DNA of 6,557 bases, taken from positions 1-6,557 of the forward strand of contig JAFAIV010000101.1 of the NCBI GenBank assembly GCA_019236545.1. Direction: 5' to 3'. The DNA comes from Actinomycetota bacterium (lineage in GTDB: Bacteria > Actinomycetota > Thermoleophilia > Gaiellales > Gaiellaceae). Below are positions 1-4,589 of this stretch, one piece after another (within the stretch, counting starts at the first letter, position 1; each line of letters opens with the position of its first letter). A program made the translations under genes and the position numbers. The notes below the pieces were generated by a model. The model saw only the letters and a program-made list of their open reading frames with translations. It made no database searches and was not told the origin of the DNA.

Positions 1-163
1 TCGTCTCCCAAGCGCGGAACGCCGCCCAGTTGGAGAGGTAGAGCTCGATCACCGAGATGCCGAGCGCCGCCTCGTTGCGGAGCGTGATGTGGCAGTGAGC
101 GCACATCCCGAACTCGTCGAAGGCCGGGAGGTCGCCGCAACGGATGCACGAGCGGCGGTCCAC
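1..163 (-). CDS. Small zinc-ribbon protein, N-terminal part (runs off left edge)
   Basis: The first 54 residues are visible, beginning at a GTG three nucleotides after the rhomboid stop codon. Residues 6-9 form CIRC and residues 21-24 form CAHC, with His23 and His25 alongside. This is a treble-clef or zinc-ribbon-like pair of CxxC knuckles spaced by 11 residues. A helical segment follows (about residues 30-54) with aromatic residues (Tyr42, Trp46, Phe49, Trp52). The GTG is the first possible start because the in-frame codon two positions upstream is the rhomboid TAG. No Shine-Dalgarno is seen, so translation is probably coupled to the rhomboid gene. The partner and function are unknown; zinc binding is inferred from the cysteines. 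The C-terminus lies beyond the window. Confidence 0.62.
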   Translation of the reverse strand, partial: MDRRSCIRCGDLPAFDEFGMCAHCHITLRNEAALGISVIELYLSNWAAFRAWET

Positions 164-166
164 GGC

Positions 167-874
167 CTAGACCGGCACCCCGAGCGCGGTGTCGTAGTCC
201 TGCGGTCGCACGCGGCCGGAGCTCGTGAGCCCGATCGCGACGAGGACGCCGAAGATGAAGCCGCCGACGTGGGCGAAGAAGGCGACGCCGCCGCCGTTCG
301 CCGAGGCCGAGAAGAGCCCGAAGTTCGCCTCGACGAGCTGGTAGAGGAACCAGGCTCCGAGGAAGTACCAGGCCGGGATCTTCACCGGGAAGATCAGCAC
401 CAGTGTCGTGACGCGGGAGCTCGGGTAGAGGATCATGTACGCGCCCATGACGGCGGCGATCGCGCCGCTCGCGCCGAGGTTCGGGACGCGCGCGTCGGCG
501 GCCGTGCCGGCGAGCAGCGTCATCATCGTCTGGGTCATCATCGCGACGAAGCCGCCGGCGAAGTAGAAGCCCAGGTAGCGGAGCGGGCCGAACGCGTCCT
601 CCACGTTCTTCCCGAAGATGAACAGGAACAGCATGTTCCCGAGGATGTGGTCCCAGCTCCCGTGTAGGAACATCGCGGTGATCCAGCTCACTCCCCACGG
701 CTCCGGCGCGTGGCAGGCGTTGTCCACAGCGCATGGGTAGAAGGACGCGTGGTAGATCGAGCTGTTCAGGTGCGGCAGCTCGTAGAAGATCCAGACCGCG
801 AAGTTCGCGACGATCAGCGCCGTGTTGACGAACGGGAAGTTGCGAGCCCTGAGTCCGTCGGAGAGCGGGAGCAT
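167..874 (-). CDS. Rhomboid family intramembrane serine protease
   Basis: This is a polytopic membrane protease of 235 aa that would cleave substrate transmembrane helices within the membrane. The rhomboid hallmarks are present in order: HGSWDHILGN at residues 71-80 (the conserved His and Asn of helix 2), the nucleophile motif GASG at 134-137 (Ser136), and the catalytic His202 in AHVGG near the last helix. About six hydrophobic helices are readable. A loop between helices 1 and 2 carries two cysteines (48 and 54) that could pair outside the cell. I chose ATG at 874 because family members begin with a short polar stretch of the type MLPLSDGLRARNFPF just before helix 1. The ATGs at 910 and 991 would add a tail unlike the family, and the one at 910 lies inside a repeated leader element. 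The Shine-Dalgarno is weak. It is transcribed away from the UPF0104 gene and continues into the zinc-ribbon gene. The substrate cannot be told. Confidence 0.93.
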   Translation of the reverse strand: MLPLSDGLRARNFPFVNTALIVANFAVWIFYELPHLNSSIYHASFYPCAVDNACHAPEPWGVSWITAMFLHGSWDHILGNMLFLFIFGKNVEDAFGPLRYLGFYFAGGFVAMMTQTMMTLLAGTAADARVPNLGASGAIAAVMGAYMILYPSSRVTTLVLIFPVKIPAWYFLGAWFLYQLVEANFGLFSASANGGGVAFFAHVGGFIFGVLVAIGLTSSGRVRPQDYDTALGVPV

Positions 875-905
875 GGCTCGACTCTGCGCCGCGGAGCCGT
901 TCACC

Positions 906-938
906 GGCATCGGCGATCTCGCTGAAGGGTTGCGCGAA
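906..938 (-). promoter_or_regulatory. Two-block leader element, copy 1 (upstream of rhomboid)
   Basis: Read on the minus strand, TTCGCGCAACC begins at 938 and CCGATGCC ends at 906. The two eight-base blocks TTCGCGCA and CCGATGCC are separated by exactly 17 nt. Copy 2 upstream of the DUF1269-like gene has the same layout and matches at 26 of 33 positions. Positions 14-29 of the element can fold into a short 6-bp hairpin with one mismatch (TC.GCG / CGC.GA). The element starts 64 nt before the rhomboid ATG. It may be an alternative-sigma promoter, an operator or the start of a structured leader; the sequence alone does not decide. Confidence 0.45.
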
Positions 939-1000
939 AACGGCAGCGTCTGCGGGAGACCTCGGTTGCCGCGCGACTGGGCCGCTGCCACCCTCGTCCC

Positions 1001-2095
1001 GTGTCCAAGCCGTCATCACGCTGGAGCGGCCGCGCGCGTCAGGCGGTGCTGCTCGCTGTCGCGGGCCTCTCGCTGTACGTCTTCCTGCCGAGCCTTGTCG
1101 CCGTCGCCTCCTCGTGGCGGTCGCTGGGCCACCTCGAGTGGGGCTTCGCAGTCCTCGTCGTCGCCTGCGAGGCGGCGAGCTCCGCGTGCCTCTGGCAGCT
1201 CGACCGGATCGCGCTCCACACGCGCTCCTGGTTCCCGATCGCGGCGGCGCAGCTGAGCGGCAACGTCGCCGGCCGGATCCTCCCGGGCGGCGGCGCGACG
1301 GCCACCGCGTTCACGGTCTCGATGCTCCGAGAGGCGGGAGTCGACGTCGGCGAGGCGACGGCCGCGTTCACGACCTCCACGCTCCTCCAGCTCGCGACCA
1401 CGCTCGCGCTGCCGGTCCTCGCGCTCCCGGCGATCCTCGCCGGCGCGCCGGTGGCCCACAGCCTCTCGACCGCCGCCTACCTCGGGCTCGCGGCGTTCGC
1501 GCTCCTGCTCGCGGCAGGTGCGGCGGCGTTCACGTACGAGCGGCCGCTCGAGACCGCGGGGCGCGCGGCCCAGTGGCTGCTGAACCACACGGTGCGCCGT
1601 CACACCCCGGTGAGTGGCCTCCCCGAGAAGTTCGTCGCCGACCGCAACTTCGTCCGCTCGACGCTCGGCGGGCGCTGGCGCGCCGCCGGTCTGGCGGCGG
1701 TCGGGAACACGGGCTTCGACTATCTCGCCCTCCTCTGCGCCCTGCGCGCCGTCGGCGCGTCGCCGCGGCCTTCGCTCGTACTGCTCGCCTACACCTCCGC
1801 GGAGCTCCTTGCGCTCGTGCCCTTCACGCCCGGCGGCCTCGGCTTCGTCGAAGCCGGCCTGGTCGGGACGTTGACGGCGGCCGGCGTCCCCGCGCACGAC
1901 GCGCTGACCGCGACGCTCCTCTACCGCCTGATGGCGTACTGGCTGCCCCTCCCGGTCGGCGGGATCGCCTATGGCCTCTTCCGGCTCCGCTACCGGAACG
2001 TGCGGAGTTCGCGCAGCGGATCCGATGGCTCGCCGATTCCGGGCTCGGGCGAGGGCGGGATAGTCGCCTCCGGCACAGCTCGAACCAGGAGGTAA
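1001..2095 (+). CDS. UPF0104 / LPG-synthase-TM-type integral membrane protein
   Basis: This 364-aa multi-helix membrane protein resembles the flippase-like transmembrane domain of lysylphosphatidylglycerol synthases (PF03706, UPF0104). The family signature PFTPGGLGFVEAG is at residues 274-286, and a G/A-rich glycine loop (PGGGATATAF) is at 95-104, where the family has its first conserved PGG motif. There is no C-terminal soluble aminoacyltransferase domain, so this is the stand-alone membrane form. It probably acts in lipid or envelope-component translocation rather than lysine transfer. GTG at 1001 is the first start after an in-frame stop at 923-925, and no Shine-Dalgarno is seen. After residue 333 the protein continues as a polar Ser/Gly/Arg tail unlike the family; that stretch of DNA carries copy 3 of the leader element. 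Its stop codon TAA (2093-2095) directly follows the AGGAGG of the next gene. The exact substrate is unknown. Confidence 0.85.
   Translation: MSKPSSRWSGRARQAVLLAVAGLSLYVFLPSLVAVASSWRSLGHLEWGFAVLVVACEAASSACLWQLDRIALHTRSWFPIAAAQLSGNVAGRILPGGGATATAFTVSMLREAGVDVGEATAAFTTSTLLQLATTLALPVLALPAILAGAPVAHSLSTAAYLGLAAFALLLAAGAAAFTYERPLETAGRAAQWLLNHTVRRHTPVSGLPEKFVADRNFVRSTLGGRWRAAGLAAVGNTGFDYLALLCALRAVGASPRPSLVLLAYTSAELLALVPFTPGGLGFVEAGLVGTLTAAGVPAHDALTATLLYRLMAYWLPLPVGGIAYGLFRLRYRNVRSSRSGSDGSPIPGSGEGGIVASGTARTRR
2008..2040 (+). promoter_or_regulatory. Two-block leader element, copy 3 (upstream of the HdeD-like gene)
   Basis: TTCGCGCA at 2008-2015 and CCGATTCC at 2033-2040 are separated by 17 nt, the same geometry as copies 1 and 2. 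The middle is diverged from the other copies. The element starts 93 nt before the ATG at 2101, the same distance as copy 2 to its own start codon. It sits inside the codons for the non-conserved C-terminal tail of the UPF0104 protein. That suggests it is an internal control site giving the HdeD-like gene its own transcription or leader. Confidence 0.38.
2087..2092 (+). promoter_or_regulatory. Shine-Dalgarno AGGAGG for the HdeD-like gene
   Basis: AGGAGG lies 8 nt before ATG 2101 and is directly followed by the TAA of the upstream gene. It fixes the start of the HdeD-like protein at 2101 rather than at any earlier codon of the long open frame that extends upstream. Confidence 0.8.
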
Positions 2096-2100
2096 CTCAG

Positions 2101-2715
2101 ATGGAGACCATGTTCGATCAGGTCGAGAAGATGGGGAAGACGCAGCTGACCAAGCTGCGGTGGGCGATCGGCCTCAACGGCCTCCTCGCGGTGGCCGTCG
2201 GCGTCGTCATCCTCGTCTGGCCCGGCATCAGCCTGTACGCCCTCACGATCCTCTTCGGCGCCTGGGCGCTCGCGAGCGGGATCGTCAACCTGTTCTACGC
2301 CTTCACGCCCGAGGCGAAGCCGTGGCGGGGATGGTTCATCCTCTCCAGCCTGCTCGGCATCGGCGTCGGAGTGGCCGTCATCGGCTGGCCCAGCATCTCG
2401 GCGCTCGCGCTTCTCTACGTGATCGGCGCCTACGCCGTCGTGCTCGGGGTGTTCAGCGTCGTGTGGTCGTTCTACCTGCCGCTCGACGGCGCAGACACCG
2501 CCCTGATGATCATCAGCGGGCTCGTCTCGATCCTCTTCGGGATCGTGATCTTCGCCCGCCCGGGCACGGGTGCGCTCGTGACGCTGGCGCTCATCGCCGC
2601 GTTCGCCCTGGTCGTCGGCTTCAGCGAGCTCGTCGTCGCCATCGGCGGCAAGCGGATCGTCGAGCACGACCTGAAGCAGATGCTCGCGCCGCCCAAGGCG
2701 CAGCCCTCCCACTGA
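2101..2715 (+). CDS. HdeD / DUF308 family membrane protein
   Basis: This 204-aa protein has six predicted helices arranged as three copies of a two-helix unit. Each unit has the same turn: a Gly-rich helix, then VWPGIS (39-44), GWPSIS (95-100) and ARPGTG (152-157), then a second hydrophobic helix. This internal triplication is typical of the DUF308 (HdeD-like) family, named after the acid-resistance membrane protein HdeD of enteric bacteria; the molecular activity is not known. A 20-residue polar N-terminus and a polar C-terminal tail (184-204) flank the core. The start is set by AGGAGG 8 nt upstream. It lies 5 nt after the UPF0104 stop and may be co-transcribed with it. A copy of the two-block element 93 nt upstream may give it independent control, and a perfect hairpin follows the stop. 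A stress role is an inference from the family name. Confidence 0.88.
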   Translation: METMFDQVEKMGKTQLTKLRWAIGLNGLLAVAVGVVILVWPGISLYALTILFGAWALASGIVNLFYAFTPEAKPWRGWFILSSLLGIGVGVAVIGWPSISALALLYVIGAYAVVLGVFSVVWSFYLPLDGADTALMIISGLVSILFGIVIFARPGTGALVTLALIAAFALVVGFSELVVAIGGKRIVEHDLKQMLAPPKAQPSH

Positions 2716-2732
2716 ACCGCAGGATCGCCGTG

Positions 2733-2765
2733 CGGAAAGGCTGCGGATCTTCCGCAGCCTTTCCG
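2733..2765 (+). terminator. Perfect 15-bp hairpin terminator after the HdeD-like gene
   Basis: CGGAAAGGCTGCGGA at 2733-2747 is followed by a TCT loop and its exact reverse complement at 2751-2765. It begins 17 nt after the HdeD-like stop codon. There is no T-run after it, so it is not a canonical intrinsic terminator, but stem-only terminators are common in high-GC Gram-positives. Any promoter for the next operon would lie in 2766-2812. Confidence 0.8.
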
Positions 2766-2812
2766 TGTCACGGCGGATTCGCGGCGCGGGCCGCATCGTC
2801 AACCTGAAGGTG

Positions 2813-3094
2813 ATGTCCACGCAGCTCGACCACCCGCACCGCGAGACCCTCGACCGGATCTTCGCCCGGCCCTCGAGCGGTAACGTCGAGTGGCGGCAGG
2901 TGCTGGCGCTCCTCGAGGCCCTTGGTGCGGTCCGCCGTCTCCATAACGGCAAGCTCGAGATCAGGCTGGGCTCCGAGATCGAGACCGTGGAGCGGCCTGC
3001 CGGCAAGGACGTCGACGAGCAGCTGCTCGAGGATCTGCGGCGCATCCTGCTGAGCGCGGGCTACGTCCCGTCGACCCGTCGCCGGAATCCTTGA
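2813..3094 (+). CDS. HicA-like small protein of unknown function
   Basis: This 93-aa soluble protein begins with HPHRETLDRIFARP (residues 7-20), followed by an EWRQVLALLEALG helix (26-38). A beta segment with a HNGKLEIRLGSE turn (44-55) comes next, then KDVDEQLLEDLRRIL and a final SAGY (65-84). This layout recalls an uncharacterised family with a HicA/dsRBD-like alpha-beta fold, often labelled HicA-type toxin-like. The catalytic GSH-type motif of true HicA mRNA interferases is not evident, and no HicB antitoxin lies next to it. RNA binding is therefore only a suggestion. ATG 2813 is preferred. The GTG at 2810 is also in frame, and GTG 2765 would place the start inside the terminator hairpin. 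GAAGG at 2806-2810 is too close to be a good ribosome site for ATG 2813. The stop overlaps the next start by one base (TGATG). Confidence 0.72.
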   Translation: MSTQLDHPHRETLDRIFARPSSGNVEWRQVLALLEALGAVRRLHNGKLEIRLGSEIETVERPAGKDVDEQLLEDLRRILLSAGYVPSTRRRNP

Positions 3095-3294
3095 TGGCCA
3101 CCGTCGCCGCCGCATCGCGCGGGGCTCTCCTGCAGAGCGGCGACCTGAGAGAGGCGATCTTCGGGTCGTTCGACGACATGACCTCGACGCTCGGCGTCGC
3201 CGCAGGGCTCCTGGCGGTCGTCGGCTCGGCGACTTACTCGATCCCGATCGTCGTCTCGGCGATCACGGTCGGCCTATCGGTGCTGGTGTCCTGA
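3094..3294 (+). CDS. 66-aa two-helix membrane protein resembling the N-terminus of VIT1/CCC1 transporters
   Basis: The segment LREAIFGSFDDMTSTLGVAAGL (residues 18-39) strongly recalls the first-helix signature of VIT1/CCC1 (DUF125) iron/manganese transporters, which usually reads like LR.AVFG.nDGlvttlglvaG. The acidic residues Asp27 and Asp28 sit where the family has its conserved helix-1 Asp. A second hydrophobic stretch (49-65) follows and the protein then stops. Full-length VIT proteins have about five helices and over 200 residues, so this is either a stand-alone mini-protein or a decayed remnant. It keeps a clean frame, starts inside the previous stop (TGATG, 1-nt overlap) and ends 3 nt before the next gene, which argues for a maintained gene. 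Metal handling is inference from resemblance only. Confidence 0.7.
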   Translation: MATVAAASRGALLQSGDLREAIFGSFDDMTSTLGVAAGLLAVVGSATYSIPIVVSAITVGLSVLVS

Positions 3295-3297
3295 GCC

Positions 3298-3750
3298 GTG
3301 GCGACCGCGGTCGAGACCCGCTGGTCGGTCGAGGCCATCGCGTTCGACGTCACGACCTTCCTGAGCATCAGCGTCGTCCGCGGGCGCTTCGCGCGCGTGG
3401 ATGGCTTCTACGAGGCCGGCCCTGCGGGGGCGCGGCTCGAGCTGCTCGCCGACGCCCGAAGCGTCGAGACGGGCGATCCTGCTCGGGACGGCCGGCTTCG
3501 CTCCCTCTCCGGGGTCGACCTCGACGCGTACCCGACGGTCCGCCTGAGCTCGACGAGCGTCCGGCAAGGAGGCGACGGGAGCCTCCACGTCGACGCGCGG
3601 CTCGAGGCTATGGGGAAGGTCAGGCCCGTCCGGTTCGACGCGCGCCTGCGCCGCACCGAGGCCGGGCTCGAGCTCGACGGCAGCTGGAAGGTCGCGGAGC
3701 CGCTCTCCGCGACCGTCCACGTCACCGTTCGCCTCCGCGACGCCGGCTGA
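3298..3750 (+). CDS. YceI-family lipocalin-like protein
   Basis: This 150-aa protein has the YceI beta-barrel pattern: an opening Trp strand (RWSVEAIAFDV, 8-18), RGRF at 28-31, the signature SVETGDPARDGRLRS (55-69), and AYPTVRLSSTSV (77-88). A run of alternating strands extends to the end. YceI proteins bind polyisoprenoid or similar amphiphilic molecules in a lipocalin-like barrel. This copy has no signal peptide or membrane segment, so it looks cytoplasmic, and it is slightly shorter than secreted members (about 170-190 aa). The usual HS..F.V.H run in the first strands is degenerate here (AIAFDVTTFLSISVV). GTG 3298 lies 3 nt after the previous stop without a clear Shine-Dalgarno, so translation is probably coupled. 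It is the last gene of the three-gene unit, ending 14 nt before a strong hairpin. The ligand is unknown. Confidence 0.85.
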   Translation: MATAVETRWSVEAIAFDVTTFLSISVVRGRFARVDGFYEAGPAGARLELLADARSVETGDPARDGRLRSLSGVDLDAYPTVRLSSTSVRQGGDGSLHVDARLEAMGKVRPVRFDARLRRTEAGLELDGSWKVAEPLSATVHVTVRLRDAG

Positions 3751-3763
3751 CACCGCGCGGAAA

Positions 3764-3800
3764 GCGGCCGCCGTCCCGTGCGGCATGGGACGGCGGCCGC
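3764..3800. terminator. Bidirectional hairpin terminator between convergent genes
   Basis: GCGGCCGCCGTCCC at 3764-3777 pairs perfectly with 3787-3800. The 9-nt loop can itself add a G-U and two more pairs around CGG. The hairpin starts 13 nt after the YceI stop on the plus strand and 13 nt after the DUF1269-like stop on the minus strand, so it sits symmetrically and should serve both. AAA at 3761-3763 gives a short U-run only for the minus-strand transcript. Confidence 0.85.
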
Positions 3801-3813
3801 GAGTCCCGCTGGT

Positions 3814-4227
3814 CTAGCTCGGCTGGGCCGCCTTCAGCAGCGCGTCGGCGAGGTCGTCCGCCGCGCTGTCGAAGTCCTGCTTCGCAAGTGTGTTCGCGCT
3901 CTTGACGGCGTTCTCGAACGCCTTCTCGACCGTCGGCTCGCCGACGAACACGAGCGCCGCCTCACCCGGAGCGAGGCCCTTGGCGGCGTCCTTGAGTTGG
4001 CCGCTCGGAAGGGCGCCCTTGCCGATCACCTCCGGCAGCACGTTGATCCGGGGGTGGTCGACGCGCTTGACGATGTGAGGCTTGCCGTTCTCCTGGTCGA
4101 TCACGGCGGCGTCGTACTTGCCGACCAGCTGGTCCTGCCGGAGTCCGTCCAGCGCCTCGAGATCGGCGACGGCAGCTTCGACGCTGTCGTACACCGCGAC
4201 GAATCCGACCGAGTTGTCGTCGGACAT
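3814..4227 (-). CDS. DUF1269-like small soluble protein
   Basis: This 137-aa protein opens with VGFVAVYDSVEAAVADLEAL (residues 7-26), a strand-helix unit typical of DUF1269-type proteins. KYDAAVIDQENGKPHIV (37-53), the strand pair with the family's DAAVV..enGk pattern, follows. The second half (65-134) has an Ala/Lys/Asp-rich helical region around GEAALVFVGEP (88-98). Most annotated DUF1269 proteins carry a glycine-rich membrane segment in the middle; here residues 65-80 are short and polar, so this looks like a soluble variant. ATG 4227 is fixed by AAAGGAGA just upstream, and earlier ATGs in the same frame (4254, 4365) lie in the leader. Copy 2 of the two-block element starts 93 nt upstream. 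It is a single-gene unit ending at the shared terminator. The function is unknown. Confidence 0.78.
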   Translation of the reverse strand: MSDDNSVGFVAVYDSVEAAVADLEALDGLRQDQLVGKYDAAVIDQENGKPHIVKRVDHPRINVLPEVIGKGALPSGQLKDAAKGLAPGEAALVFVGEPTVEKAFENAVKSANTLAKQDFDSAADDLADALLKAAQPS

Positions 4228-4233
4228 GGTGTG

Positions 4234-4241
4234 TCTCCTTT
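4234..4241 (-). promoter_or_regulatory. Strong Shine-Dalgarno AAAGGAGA for the DUF1269-like gene
   Basis: Read on the minus strand, AAAGGAGA ends 6 nt before ATG 4227. It is among the best ribosome sites in the window and selects this start over upstream in-frame ATGs. Confidence 0.8.
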
Positions 4242-4287
4242 CGACGAACCACATGACACCTCGATCGTCCGCCCTGCGTCGCTCGTG

Positions 4288-4320
4288 GGCATCGGTGCGG
4301 TCGCCGACCGGTTGCGCGAA
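4288..4320 (-). promoter_or_regulatory. Two-block leader element, copy 2 (upstream of the DUF1269-like gene)
   Basis: On the minus strand TTCGCGCAACC begins at 4320 and CCGATGCC ends at 4288, with 17 nt between the eight-base blocks. It matches copy 1 at 26 of 33 positions. Positions 14-29 (TCGGCG...CCGA) can form the same six-pair hairpin with one mismatch, at a different position from the mismatch in copy 1. The element starts 93 nt before ATG 4227. Confidence 0.45.
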
Positions 4321-4412
4321 TGACGAAGCCGGCGCGTGCGACCGCGATTTCCCGCACGCGGTCACGCGTTTCGCCGACGCCGGCGCCCGGCGGCGGGGGC
4401 GATCCTCGGGCC

Positions 4413-4583
4413 ATGCATGTCACGACCGCTCAGACGATCGCGTGGATCGCCGCCGGGGCAGGCGCGTGGCTACTGACCCGCGCCGCCGCAGCCAAGCGGA
4501 TCGTCAGGCTCAAGGCGCCGTCCCGGTGCGCCTCGTGCGGGCGCCAGCAGATGCGGGGCCGCTGCCCCTGCACCGACGCCTGA
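4413..4583 (+). CDS. 56-aa single-helix membrane protein with a four-cysteine tail
   Basis: I do not recognise this family. The protein has one hydrophobic helix (residues 5-22), a basic stretch (Arg23, Lys28, Arg29, Arg32, Lys34), then CASC at 39-42 and CPC at 51-53. These four cysteines could bind zinc or another metal. The basic residues after the helix suggest that the Cys tail faces the cytoplasm. Third codon positions are overwhelmingly G or C, as in neighbouring genes, which supports coding. ATG 4413 is chosen because the sequence before it in the same frame is Pro/Gly/Arg-rich and uninformative. The Shine-Dalgarno is poor. Its stop lies 6 nt from the stop of the convergent solute-binding protein with no room for a terminator. 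Confidence 0.55.
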   Translation: MHVTTAQTIAWIAAGAGAWLLTRAAAAKRIVRLKAPSRCASCGRQQMRGRCPCTDA

Positions 4584-4589
4584 CCCGGC

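Noticed and set aside
875..898. GGCTC/GAGCC 5-bp hairpin directly before the rhomboid ATG
   Set aside because: A short stem with a 14-nt loop is easily found by chance in DNA this GC-rich. It is not strong enough to call a translational switch.
875..991. Upstream starts for the rhomboid at 910 or 991
   Set aside because: They add 12 or 39 residues unlike rhomboid N-termini, and the ATG at 910 is part of the repeated CCGATGCC block, so that region is better read as leader.
2029..2053. CTCGCC/GGCGAG stem overlapping copy 3 of the two-block element
   Set aside because: Six pairs with a 13-nt loop in Ser/Gly-coding GC-rich DNA; no equivalent is seen in copies 1 and 2, so it is not part of the shared element.
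1114..2100. Apparent in-frame N-terminal extension of the HdeD-like protein by over 300 residues
   Set aside because: The extension is Arg/Pro/Ala-rich with no domain pattern and overlaps the UPF0104 gene in another frame. AGGAGG before ATG 2101 and family length fix the start there.
1990..3045. Minus-strand open frame antisense to the HdeD-like and HicA-like genes
   Set aside because: It is charged, low-complexity and crosses a terminator hairpin and two genes that are well supported on the other strand.
2813..3094. Classical HicAB toxin-antitoxin pair
   Set aside because: No HicB-like antitoxin gene is adjacent and no clear catalytic His motif of HicA is seen; only the small alpha-beta layout is similar.
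4288..4320. Identification of the two-block element as a known riboswitch (for example c-di-GMP or mini-ykkC)
   Set aside because: The conserved cores of those riboswitches as I know them are not matched. Only a general likeness (a short conserved run, a hairpin, a second conserved run) is present.
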